Shown piece after piece: positions 7,527-16,438 of a stretch of 57,515 nt of DNA; position 1 is the first letter of the stretch, and each line of letters opens with the position of its first letter. The notes below the pieces were generated by a model. The model had not been told where the DNA came from. It made no database searches and saw only the letters and a program-made list of their open reading frames with translations. Location of the stretch: NCBI GenBank assembly GCA_034659475.1, contig JAYEHK010000031.1, forward strand, positions 1 to 57,515. Direction: 5' to 3'. This DNA is from JAYEHK01 sp034659475 (GTDB lineage: Bacteria > Bacillota > Syntrophomonadia > Syntrophomonadales > Syntrophomonadaceae). The translations under genes were made by a program, and so were the position numbers.

Positions 7527-7961
7527 CTACATTGGAAACAGCAAACTAATCAGCACCAGCATCGCATGGGTATAGAATAAGGTTGCACTTAAACGCTCGG
7601 TCTTCCAATTGAAAATGTCGCTGATTTTGGTTTGTCCACTGAAAAAATGTTTAAAACTTACAGCGAGACTGCTATAATGATATGCTTCGAAACCGACAAA
7701 AGCCACCGTCAGGTATATCATAAACGGGTTTGCCAAGACAATAAATGCCAGTAAAAAATAGATCAGTTCAATCAATAGAGAAAGCCCAAACATATGCCAC
7801 ATTTTCATTTTACTGGAGGATCCCTGCTGTACCATCCACCCTGCAAGCGCTTTTAAAATCTCCATTTCAAAGTCCTGTGGTTGGCCTTTTAAAATATGAA
7901 TGAAGTAGGATGAATACATCAAAAAAATAATGGCTGCCATAATCCCCAGGATGACGGTCAT
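7527..7961 (-). CDS. Hypothetical four-helix integral membrane protein
   Basis: 144 residues with about four hydrophobic segments: residues 1-20, roughly 58-78, 80-98 and the last 18. Between them lies a short cytoplasmic stretch with KMKMWHMFG and KTERLSATLFYTH. I do not recognise the family. No signal peptide cleavage site or catalytic motif is visible. It is convergent with the DUF4912 gene and separated by a palindromic terminator from the upstream deoxynucleoside kinase gene, so it is probably its own unit. Homologues in other clostridia would be expected but cannot be checked here. Confidence 0.7.
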   Translation of the reverse strand: MTVILGIMAAIIFLMYSSYFIHILKGQPQDFEMEILKALAGWMVQQGSSSKMKMWHMFGLSLLIELIYFLLAFIVLANPFMIYLTVAFVGFEAYHYSSLAVSFKHFFSGQTKISDIFNWKTERLSATLFYTHAMLVLISLLFPM

Positions 7962-8052
7962 TTAGTTCACAACCTTTCCGTTGTTTTCATATAACTTCTT
8001 ACAACAATATACCATAATACCCTAATCAGACACAGTTTTCCATCTAAATATG

Positions 8053-8088
8053 TCAGGGGACAGGATTGTTAACAATCCCGTCCCCTGA
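8053..8088 (-). terminator. Palindromic terminator after the deoxynucleoside kinase gene
   Basis: TCAGGGGAC and GTCCCCTGA arms with inner GGATTGTT/AACAATCC give an 18-bp near-perfect palindrome with one mismatch. It lies 27 bp past the kinase stop on the minus strand. The GGGGAC core links it to the larger palindromes at 5845 and 20768. Confidence 0.65.
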
Positions 8089-8114
8089 CCCCCGTCTGCT
8101 TTAGGCTCTTCCTT

Positions 8115-8771
8115 CTAACTAATTTTACCCATTATTACTCTTTGTGAAACCATGGTTTGTTTTATTTGTTCAAGCACAAGTTTACGATCTTCCTTGCGGT
8201 GAACATAATCCAGATCATCCACTTCCAACACCAACAGTTTACCAAGGTTAAAATTCCGGTAATTATTTTCGTAGAATTGATTGAGTAAATTCCAGTATTC
8301 TCTTTCTACATCCAGTTCATCAGGACGCCCACGCTTATGAATACGACGCACCGCCTCATCAGTGTTCACCTTGAGATACACCATCAACCGCGGTGGAGCC
8401 ACCTGATCAAGCAACGTCATTAACAAATTATTATAGACCGCATATTCTTCCGACTTTAGATAACCATGTTCAAGGTACATGCGAGCAAAGATCGCATCGG
8501 AATAAATGGAACGGTCCATCACCGCTTGTCCTGTCTGCATGGCCTCTTTATATTGCTTGAAACGATTGGTCAAAAAATTGGTTTGCATCGGAAACGCCCA
8601 CTTTTCACGGTCATAAAAGAACTTATGTAAAAGCCGGTTCTCGTCCTCAAACATTTCACTAAAGGGCTGATATCCCATTTCTTCACAGATAATCTTCACC
8701 AAACTGGATTTTCCAACCCCTGTTACACCATCTACAACGATTTCAACCCCATGATTTTCCTGCACCTTCAT
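8115..8771 (-). CDS. Deoxynucleoside kinase (dGK/dAK/dCK family)
   Basis: Salvage enzyme that phosphorylates deoxynucleosides with ATP. The Walker A loop GVTGVGKS lies at residues 15-22. The family DRS motif in MDRSIYSDAIFARMYLE binds the substrate and general base region, and the RIHKRGRPDELDVEREYWNLL part forms the LID arginines. At 218 residues it has the usual length. The base specificity (guanosine, adenosine or cytidine) cannot be fixed by eye. It is a single-gene unit, followed by a palindromic terminator and preceded by a repeat-rich gap. Confidence 0.88.
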   Translation of the reverse strand: MKVQENHGVEIVVDGVTGVGKSSLVKIICEEMGYQPFSEMFEDENRLLHKFFYDREKWAFPMQTNFLTNRFKQYKEAMQTGQAVMDRSIYSDAIFARMYLEHGYLKSEEYAVYNNLLMTLLDQVAPPRLMVYLKVNTDEAVRRIHKRGRPDELDVEREYWNLLNQFYENNYRNFNLGKLLVLEVDDLDYVHRKEDRKLVLEQIKQTMVSQRVIMGKIS

Positions 8772-8874
8772 ACCCCTCCCGAATAAATTCCTTCCTTATT
8801 TCGTTATTCGCGATGGATGCTGGAATTTCCTACATTGTTCTATAATAATTTGTGATTGCCCTACAAAACGCCAA

Positions 8875-9120
8875 ATAGTTTTGTTTGAATGTATAAGTAC
8901 CCATGGGCGAAATATTCTGAAAGCGTTGGCGGAGCATGGAAGCACTCAAGAGCACCACACCATACAGGTGCCACTAATGAAAAGAGGTTATGCGTCGTGC
9001 TCTATGCGCTAGGCATTACCCTTACTCCTCGCCCCTGACCCCTTACAAAAAAGGTCTGCGTAAGTCCAGACAGTCCGCGTGGTCCGCGTCTATTCAACCT
9101 ATTTTCTAACTAATCAATTC
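8875..9120. repeat. Modular intergenic repeat, copy R2
   Basis: Fills the 361-bp gap between the kinase and spoVR genes. It is in reverse orientation to R1: a GTTTGAATG tail segment, a CATGGAAG part, then a purine/pyrimidine palindrome centred on TATGCGCTAGG. Next come CGCGTAAGTCC and GGTCCGCGTC short repeats and a terminal boundary CCTATTTTCTAACTAATCA. The 8-bp satellite is missing from this copy. Confidence 0.75.
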
Positions 9121-9132
9121 ATATGCTCCGGA

Positions 9133-10503
9133 TTACTCTTCTACGGTTTCCAGTGTTTGCGGATTACCTCGAACAACTGTGCGCAGGCGCACCTTCCCGC
9201 GCCATAGCCTGGCAATATATTTGATCGTTTCCAGCGCATACTGCAGCTGCAGTTCACGTCCTTCCCACTCATGTTCAAGGACCAGTACATGATCACTTTT
9301 CCTGTATTCTATTACCTTTATATTAGGAATCGAGTGAACGCCTACATTCGCAGCCAGGCTATCACGTATCTTTTTCCATCCTTCGTCATCCGCTACCTCA
9401 CGAACTACATAATCTTTTCCGCTTTTGTTATACTCAAATAAATGTAAATCTCTGCAGAGCTCCTCGGTTAAATATCTCCGAATAAAAGAAGCATCTCTTT
9501 CATCCCGGCGGATCTCGAATAACGTTTGATCATCCTCAGGAAAACGTTTTTCGAGGTCTTCAAACATTCTGAATCCCAGATGATAGGGGTTCAAACTTCC
9601 TTCGTGGGGACGAACAACCTGGTTGTGACGTTTCATGAACTCAATATACAACCCCTGTGGCAGATTCAATTGATGAAGCAATTTGTAATGCCAGTGGCAG
9701 GCCCATCCCTCATTCATAATTTTGGTCTCTATCTGCGGCAAAAAATATGCGTTTTCTTCTCGCACAATCTGCAGAAGGTCCTTTTCCCATTGACTTAAAG
9801 GAGCATACTGATAAAGAAACCACAAAACATCTTCCTCGGGTTCAAGTGGGATTTTGTTTAAATCCGGTAAGGGAAGACGTTCCTTTTTGTTAAGGAGTGG
9901 ATGATCCCTAATTACCGGTTGAGCCTTCTGCAACAGCTTCTGCTTGGTTTCTTCTTCTGAAAGATGCTTTTCTTCTACCCACCGATAACCCTGCAGTCTC
10001 AATGAATGAGCAGCATCCAGAATGCGTTCAACACGGGCATAGCCAATGGATGGATCACTGATATATTCGTGCACCCTGCTGGCATGGGATTTAAACATTT
10101 CCAGTGTGTATTCGGCACGCGTTCCATTACGAAACATCCGATTATTCCTGAAAAAATCGTTGTGTCCATAGACATGGGCCATGGTCAGAATTTGCAGCAG
10201 TAAAGTGTTATCCTTCATCAGATACGCCAGACACGGGTTGGAATTGATCACCATTTCATAGGGTAAACCAGTTAAATTGTACCGATAAAAGGTCTTCTGC
10301 CTTTCATACGCCTTACCGAAGCTCCAGTGAGGATACCGGGACGGCATGCCCAGATAGGCTTCATACCCCAGCATATCCTCGTAGTTACAGATTTCAAACT
10401 CCTGCGGATACGGATTCAGGCCACTAGCCTCTACGATTTCTTCAATTTTCTCATTCCAGTATTGCAAATCCCGCACGCTGTATTCACTGCCCAGTTTAAT
10501 CAC
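9133..10503 (-). CDS. spoVR: SpoVR family protein
   Basis: Homologue of the Bacillus stage V sporulation protein R, implicated in spore cortex formation; in E. coli the equivalent YcgB sits with YeaG (PrkA) and YeaH. The whole 456-residue length fits the family, with the AHVYGHNDFFRNN segment near residue 110 and the ADDEGWKKIRDSLAANVG and HEWEGRELQLQYALETIKYIARLWRG blocks close to the C-terminus. The start is uncertain: a GTG at 10503 overlaps the yhbH stop but sits directly on GGAG, so a non-ATG codon a few bases on may be the real one. Last gene of the prkA-yhbH-spoVR run. Confidence 0.9.
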   Translation of the reverse strand: MIKLGSEYSVRDLQYWNEKIEEIVEASGLNPYPQEFEICNYEDMLGYEAYLGMPSRYPHWSFGKAYERQKTFYRYNLTGLPYEMVINSNPCLAYLMKDNTLLLQILTMAHVYGHNDFFRNNRMFRNGTRAEYTLEMFKSHASRVHEYISDPSIGYARVERILDAAHSLRLQGYRWVEEKHLSEEETKQKLLQKAQPVIRDHPLLNKKERLPLPDLNKIPLEPEEDVLWFLYQYAPLSQWEKDLLQIVREENAYFLPQIETKIMNEGWACHWHYKLLHQLNLPQGLYIEFMKRHNQVVRPHEGSLNPYHLGFRMFEDLEKRFPEDDQTLFEIRRDERDASFIRRYLTEELCRDLHLFEYNKSGKDYVVREVADDEGWKKIRDSLAANVGVHSIPNIKVIEYRKSDHVLVLEHEWEGRELQLQYALETIKYIARLWRGKVRLRTVVRGNPQTLETVEE

Positions 10504-11666
10504 TCCTTCTCGGCTACCTTCAAGATCTTGGTAAAGGCCGGCCAGATATCATCCTTGCCTCCCATCGAAACAGAAACGAAATTGTCTCTATCAATTTTTT
10601 CCTCAAAAACATAGGACATCGTCGCTTGAGTAGTCCAGGTTGAAATGATTTCCCCATAGCCAAACATATTGCATACCTGGCAGAGTTGAATCGCCTTATC
10701 AACAGCCTTTTGTGTATCCTCCTGCCAGTTGTCTCCGTCACTGCAATGAAAAGCATAGACATTCCATACGCTGGGATTAAACCTCTCCTGGATGATTTCA
10801 AGTGCCTTCTCATAACCGCTGCTGATCATCGTTCCGCCAGATTCTCCCCGATGAAAGAATTCATCTTCGTTAACCTCCTGGGCACGTGTCGTATGATTAA
10901 TAAATACCACTTCAACGTTCACATATCGATAACGCACAAACTGATACAGCAAGAAAAAGAAACTCCTCGCCAAATATTTCTTACTCAGATACATTGATCC
11001 GGAATTATCCATAATGCAAATCACGACAGCATTTGAATCAGGACGCATTTCCTCTTTGAGTCGCTGGTATCGAAGATCGGTTTCACTAAAAGGAAAACGC
11101 CGGTCTTCCTCTTCTTCTCCCATTTCGTTCCACAATGCCTGCATTGATTTCTTCCGCTTGATCCGCTCTGCCATGGTGCGTTTTTTGGAAAGACGGGGCG
11201 GAATGCCCTTGCGCTGGATACCCCATCGTTTACTGGTCGTTTCTGTCTCCAGGAGAGAGAATTTCTTTCGTTCCATAAAGGGTAAATCGATGTCCTCAAA
11301 CAGATATTGAACCAGTTCTTCCAGCGTTATCTCGGTTTCATAAAACTCGTCTCCATCCCCCGAACCAGCACCATCAGAGCCCTGCGCATCTTTTCCTGCC
11401 GGACCAAGGATGCGCTGTCCACGCTTTTCATTCCCCTTCCCAGTGGCGATGCCGGGGCGATTTTGCCCATAGATAAACTGATATTCTTTTAGACCGCGAA
11501 TCGGAATCTTAAAGGTTTTCCCTTTACTTTGTCCAATAATGCTTTCTTCGGCAATGATGCTGCCCAGGTTTCGCTTTATTGATTCCTCGACTAGCTGTCG
11601 ATGACGCCTGCGATCCTCTGAACTCCGGTCCTTCCCATCACGATCTGCTTCGCGAAAAATAGCCAT
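10500..11666 (-). CDS. yhbH: YhbH/YeaH-family protein with VWA-like domain (DUF444)
   Basis: Sporulation-associated protein of the DUF444 family. The N-terminal half is basic and flexible, with KSKGKTFKIPIRGLKEYQF-like sequence. The C-terminal half is a von Willebrand A-type domain with the metal site motif MDNSGSMYLSKKY at about residue 215 and a later HRGESGGTMISSGYEKAL segment. The 388 residues match Bacillus YhbH. It lies between prkA and spoVR with tight spacing, so the three are one operon. Partners of this kind act with the PrkA AAA-type kinase; since prkA is truncated here, the module is probably impaired unless a second prkA exists. Confidence 0.9.
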   Translation of the reverse strand: MAIFREADRDGKDRSSEDRRRHRQLVEESIKRNLGSIIAEESIIGQSKGKTFKIPIRGLKEYQFIYGQNRPGIATGKGNEKRGQRILGPAGKDAQGSDGAGSGDGDEFYETEITLEELVQYLFEDIDLPFMERKKFSLLETETTSKRWGIQRKGIPPRLSKKRTMAERIKRKKSMQALWNEMGEEEEDRRFPFSETDLRYQRLKEEMRPDSNAVVICIMDNSGSMYLSKKYLARSFFFLLYQFVRYRYVNVEVVFINHTTRAQEVNEDEFFHRGESGGTMISSGYEKALEIIQERFNPSVWNVYAFHCSDGDNWQEDTQKAVDKAIQLCQVCNMFGYGEIISTWTTQATMSYVFEEKIDRDNFVSVSMGGKDDIWPAFTKILKVAEKE

Positions 11667-11675
11667 ACTCCTACC

Positions 11676-13277
11676 CTAATCCTTCCATAGGTTATTGGCG
11701 GCATATTTTAATATAACGTTACAGCAATGGTCACAGTAACCGTTTTTCTTCATTTCTTCAACCATAGCGTTATACTTCTGGGTTTGTTCCTGGTCACGCA
11801 CACGGGACTGCGTAATCACCCTTGATAGCTCTTTCACAGAATATATGAGCTTCTTTTCAATCGCTTCTTTCAACGGTTCATACGATGTATAATCGATTTT
11901 GGCATCATTTCGCAGCAAAGAAAACATATATGCGGTTACATCATGCCGGAATCCTTTGGCTGCTGTTCCTATGATTCCCAGCTGACTTTCAATGGATTCC
12001 AAAAATTTTTCGTCTGGATCCAACTCTTCTCCAGTGTTCTTGTCTTTAAGTCTGGTTCTATTCACATAAGCCTCGGCATGATCAAGATAATTATTGAAAA
12101 GGCTTTCGGTTTGTTCTCTAAATCCATGAATAAAGGCACGCGTAACTTCTTTTTCAAGAATGCGATTATACTCATTTTTAATGACTTCCTGGAGAAAATG
12201 CAAAAGTCTTTTTCGTTCATCTTCTGCCATATCCGTATCCCGAACAGCTTTTACCAGGGACTCCATAACCAGAATAGGATTAATACAATCGTGCACAGAT
12301 TCTGACAAGGCATTATCAATAGCCTTCATGATAAATCGGGTAGAAATGCCTCCCAGTCCCTCTTTTTCTGTTTCCTCCCGGAGTTCCTGAATATCAATCC
12401 GCTGTGACATATCCTTTTCAACTATTTCTTCTCCATTATAGATACGCATCTTGGTAAGTGGATCTACTTTGTTGGATGGGCTCAGACGGCTCATTATTGC
12501 AAACATAGAAGCAATTTCAATGGTATGAGGAGCAATGTGAGCATGAAACCTGCTCTGTTTAAGAATCTTTTTGTAGATTTTTACATCCTGGTCAAGCTCA
12601 AGACAATAGGGAACCTCTACCTTCACAATACGGTCAAGGATTGCTTCATTGGTATGATCGGATTTAAATTTATTCCATTCCGCTTCATTAGAATGTGCCA
12701 GAATAATACCGTCAAAATAGATCATGGAATTTTTACTTGGTGAAGGAATAGACTTTTCCTGTGTAGCTGTAATGATCGCGTGCAGATACTCCACATCATT
12801 TTTAAATATTTCAATGAACTCGACAATGCCACGGTTCCCTGCGTTGAATGCTCCATTTAAAGAAAGAACCCGAGGATCATCTTCGGGATAAAGATCCATC
12901 TTGGATATATCAACAGACCCTACCAGGACAGATGCATCCTGATTATTAGGATCGACAGGCGGAACCACAGCAATCCCTTTTCGCGACCGAACGGAGAAAC
13001 CAACCGTTTCCACCTCAAAGTCCTCATAATTCCCCTGATATTCATTTACGAGTCGATATCGACATATAGGACACAGCTCACCTTCAATCTTAAACCCCAG
13101 CATCTCCTCAAATTGGCTTCGCAGGTGCTTGGGAATGAGATGCAGCGGATCTTCCCGCATAGGACAACCTTTGAGGGCAAAGATCGGCGGTGAACTTTCC
13201 AATGCTCTTTTCAAGGCCTCCATAATGGATGATTTTGAATGAAAAATTTGTTTCCTTGCAAGAAAAACTTTCAACAC
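11676..13277 (-). pseudogene. prkA: PrkA serine protein kinase, 5'-truncated (Walker A lost)
   Basis: From about residue 16 the product follows PrkA closely: KSSIMEALKRALE, the LKGCPMREDPLHLIPKHLR block, GAFNAGNRGIVEFIEIFK, AHSNEAEWNKF, and the C-terminal kinase-related domain ending in YAANNLWKD. Bacillus PrkA is about 630 residues; here the first ~110 are missing. The loop that should read GxxxGGKSS is reduced to HSKSS, so the glycines of Walker A are gone and ATP binding is unlikely. The residues before it (LKVFLARKQIF) have no PrkA likeness. Only ~150 bp separate the gene from a divergent one, leaving no room for the missing part. The GTG start at 13277 has no good ribosome site. Called a pseudogene, though expression from an internal start is possible. 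Confidence 0.75.
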
Positions 13278-13423
13278 ATAAAAACCTATACTGTCTAATA
13301 CTATAAAATGGCAAAAGATTTTGTTGTCTTTTAAGAAGTGTTATGATAGCTTTATAATACCGTATTGCAATAATTAACTATTGTATTTGTTGTATAGTTT
13401 TAAATGGAGGTAACCAATAAACT

Positions 13424-15409
13424 ATGTTATTTGATTCATTACAGATTGGACATTTACATTTGCGCAATCGCATTGTTATGTCTGCAATTAATCTGGGCTA
13501 CGCCCAAAACGGAGAAGTGAATCAACGCCACATTGACTTATACTCTGCTCGCTCTCGAGGGGGTGCCGGGCTTATTATGATAGGTGGAACGGCCATTGAG
13601 CCAACCGGTACAACGGGCGGTTTTCTCTCCCTGCACGCGGATCATTTGATAGAAGGTCATCAGGCATTGACTGCAGCGATAAAAAAGGAAGGCGCAAGCG
13701 TTGGGGTACAACTCTTTCAGGCCGGTCGCTATTCTGCCGCTTATCGGGAGGGAAAAGATGTCTTTGCTCCTTCCGCCATTGCATCTAAACTAACCAAACA
13801 GACCCCCAGAGAGTTAAGCACCTAAGAAGTGTATGAAATCATCGAATTCTTTGGGAAGGCAGCCGCAAGAGCAAAAAAGGCAGGCTATGAGTTAATTGAG
13901 GTCATCATGAGTGCAGGCTACCTGGTAAGCCAGTTTCTTTCACCAGTGAGCAACCATCGTACAGATGAATTTGGAGGGAACTGGCATAATCGTATGCGAT
14001 TTGCGCTGGAAATAATAAACTCGATTCACAGCCAGGTGGGCGACGAATTTCCTTTAAGTGTTCGACTGGGAGCCAGTGATTTTGTTGCTGGCGGCAATAC
14101 TTTACAAGAAATGACCGAATTGGCTGAAGAACTTGCCAAAACCATTAACATGATTAATGTAACCGGAGGATGGCATGAATCGCTTATCCCACAGATTCAA
14201 ACCGAAGTTCCCCGAGGTGCTTACAGCTATCTGGCGCGAACCATCAAAGAACATGTCAATATCCCGGTTGTCGGTTCTAACCGCATTAACTCTCCGGAAG
14301 TTGCCGAGGAAATCCTTCAAAACCGCGAGGCAGATCTGGTTACAGTAGCCAGAGGTTTTTTGGCAGACCCCGATTGGGGCGTAAAAGCCCTGGCTGGCAA
14401 TCCTGCTTCAATCCGCAAATGCATCGGATGTATGAACTGTTTTGAAACACTCTTCGCAGGTCAGGGTGTAAGCTGCGCGGTTAACCCAACCTGTGGACAC
14501 GAAGCCGAGGCCAATATCAAACGATCCGCAAGTCCGCGCCGTGTACTGATTGTCGGAGCTGGTCCAGCAGGTCTGGAAGCTGCCAGAGTATTCGCGCTAA
14601 AAGGCGATCAGGTGACCGTTTGGGAAAAATCCTCCCAGATAGGGGGACAATGGAATATCGCCTCCGTACCGCCAGGAAAAAAGGAATTTGCTTCGCTACT
14701 TATTTACTATGCAGCTATGCTGCACGACCTCGGTGTTGATCTTGTGCTGGAGAAAGAAGCAGCTGCCAATAATATAGCACAACAATCTTTTGACATGGTT
14801 TTCATTGCAACTGGAGCCAACGCAGCTAGTCCTCCTATACCAGTAAAAGGTGACGCCAACATTATCAATGCCTGGGACGTTCTCCAGGGGGAAAATGTTG
14901 TAGGTCCCAATATCGTTGTGGTTGGTGGGGGATCGGTTGGATGTGAAACCGCTCTTTATCTTGCTGAAAAAGGCACGCTGGATGCAGAGTCACTGCGTTT
15001 CCTGTTCGTTCATCAAGCAGAAACACCTCAGAACCTCTTCAACCAGCTTACAAAAGGGAGCTTCTGCGTGAAGGTCGTAGAGATGGGATCACGCCCTGCG
15101 TCTGACATGATCAGTGCCATTCGCTGGACAGTGCGAAAACAAATGCATATCCTGGGTGTTCAAACCTTAACACAAACACGCGTATTAAATATAGACGGTA
15201 ATCAAGTCCATGTCCTCACCGAACAGGAATCAGAAAAAATCCTGCTGGCGGATACCGTTGTCATGGCAGTGGGTGCGACGTCCAATAATAAACTGTATAA
15301 TGAAATCAAAGATAATATGCCCTGCGTTTATTTACTCGGTGATGCTGAAAAAACCGGGAAAGTCGTTGATGCAATACACAACACCTTTCATCTGGTCAAA
15401 GAACTTTGA
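13424..15409 (+). pseudogene. FadH/Old-Yellow-Enzyme-type NADH:flavin oxidoreductase, split by in-frame TAA
   Basis: Two-domain iron-sulfur flavoprotein like 2,4-dienoyl-CoA reductase and enoate reductases. Domain one is an FMN-binding TIM barrel (LRNRIVMSAINLGY, GYLVSQFLSPVSNHRTDEFGG). A KCIGCMNC cluster motif comes next, and then a pyridine-nucleotide disulfide-type domain (VLIVGAGPAGLEAARVFA, IVVVGGGSVGCETALYLAE). The frame is continuous for ~660 codons, which is full length. The only lesion is TAA at 13823-13825, between ELST and EVYEII, where relatives usually have glutamate (GAA). A single base change or a sequencing error would explain it. TAA is not a Sec or Pyl codon. GGAGG before ATG 13424 supports the start; a PadR gene follows. 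Confidence 0.85.
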
Positions 15410-15475
15410 TTCAAGGTAGTTCATCATACGTATCAATATTAACAGCCAGGATTTGTTAGAAGGGAGTATTCATAT

Positions 15476-16015
15476 ATGTCACTGGAATACACACTGCTCG
15501 GTTTACTAAATCGCAAGGCCAGAACGGGGTATGAGCTATCCAAAATTGTAGCCAAAACCACCAATTTCTATTGGACAGCAACCCGAACACAGGTCTATCA
15601 ATCTCTTAAACGCATGGCAGCAAAGGATTGGATTGAGGTTGAAACAGTCCCTCAAATAGGGAAACCTTCCAAGCAGGTTTATCATATTAATGAAAACGGC
15701 GAACAGGCCTTTGAAGACTGGCTCCTCAAACCGCCTGACGCACCGATCTTAAAAGAGCCTTTCCTCTTACACATGTATTTCCTGGATTTGCTTCCCAAAG
15801 AAGAGATCATTAAAAAGATAAAAGCGATGCAAGCTAGCCATATAAAACAGCTCAAAGAATACGAAGAATACGAAAATACGATTATTGATCCCCGCCGCAC
15901 GGAAAAAGAAAACATGGCTCGTTCTCTGCCACTGCTGAATGGAATTCTGCTTGAAAAAACCTCGTTACAATGGTGTGAAGAAGCCCTGCGTAAGATTGAA
16001 ACACTGGAAGAATAA
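15476..16015 (+). CDS. PadR-family transcriptional regulator
   Basis: The N-terminal ~85 residues are a PadR winged helix: MSLEYTLLGLLNRKARTGYELSKI, a WTATRTQVYQSLKRMAAKDWIEVE recognition region and the GKPSKQVYHINENGEQAFEDWL wing. The remainder is the helical dimerisation domain of the PadR-s2/VirulenceAR type (LHMYFLDLLPKEEIIKKIKAM). The 179-residue length is usual. It lies 66 bp past the broken FadH-like gene on the same strand and probably represses that transcript; the ligand is likely an aromatic or enoate-type substrate, by inference. GAAGGGAG upstream supports the ATG start. Confidence 0.88.
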   Translation: MSLEYTLLGLLNRKARTGYELSKIVAKTTNFYWTATRTQVYQSLKRMAAKDWIEVETVPQIGKPSKQVYHINENGEQAFEDWLLKPPDAPILKEPFLLHMYFLDLLPKEEIIKKIKAMQASHIKQLKEYEEYENTIIDPRRTEKENMARSLPLLNGILLEKTSLQWCEEALRKIETLEE

Positions 16016-16074
16016 ACAAAAACTCCAGTTTCGTACTTGACAGATTATGCACAACAACAAGGTATGTAAAATTT

Positions 16075-16345
16075 AACACGGATTACACGGATTTAGCGGA
16101 TTTTCACGGATTAACTTATTGGAACTTTAATTTGGTTACATGTTTATTGCATAATTCGCAGAAAAGCTTTAACTCCTATTTAATATAGAATATCTTTCAT
16201 TCATAAGAAACTGAAGACTGCTCAACGGGTTAAAATACAATTAAAATTTAAAAATCCGTGTAAATCCGCATCATTATTAACGACTGTAAGGAGTATCAGT
16301 TGTATCCGCAGGATGTACCCGAAGGGTCCGTGTAATCTGTGTTGA
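16075..16345. repeat. Modular intergenic repeat, copy R3 (CGGATT-type short repeats)
   Basis: Fills the 423-bp gap between padR and the VWA gene. Near the left end, CACGGATTACACGGATTT and TTCACGGATT are tandem; near the right end the reverse complements (AATCCGTGTAAATCCGC and TCCGTGTAATCTGTGTT) appear, so the outer parts form a long imperfect inverted repeat. The inside is AT-rich with no open frame. It has no TTGGTTAG satellite and no G-rich palindrome, so it is a partial member of the family. Confidence 0.7.
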
Positions 16346-16401
16346 ATTCGTTCTTTGCTTTTGACGCATTATCGTCTACTACGAAAATTTGAGGCAATAA
16401 C

Positions 16402-16431
16402 AAAAGGAGAGGGGCATCCCCTCTCCTTTTT
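16402..16431 (-). terminator. Terminator of the MoxR-VWA operon
   Basis: AAAAGGAGAGGGG and CCCCTCTCCTTTT pair over 13 bp around a CAT loop, with A/T runs on both sides. It lies eight bases past the stop of the VWA gene. It would act on either strand. Confidence 0.85.
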
Positions 16432-16438
16432 GTTTATG

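Noticed and set aside
13224..13277. Intein or intron explanation for the break at the prkA P-loop
   Set aside because: No intein splice motifs (Cys/Ser start, His-Asn end), no room for one upstream, and no other prkA half in the window.
13823..13825. Recoding (selenocysteine or pyrrolysine) at the in-frame stop of the FadH-like gene
   Set aside because: The codon is TAA; known recoding uses TGA or TAG. TAA is also the normal stop of other genes here, such as spoVR.
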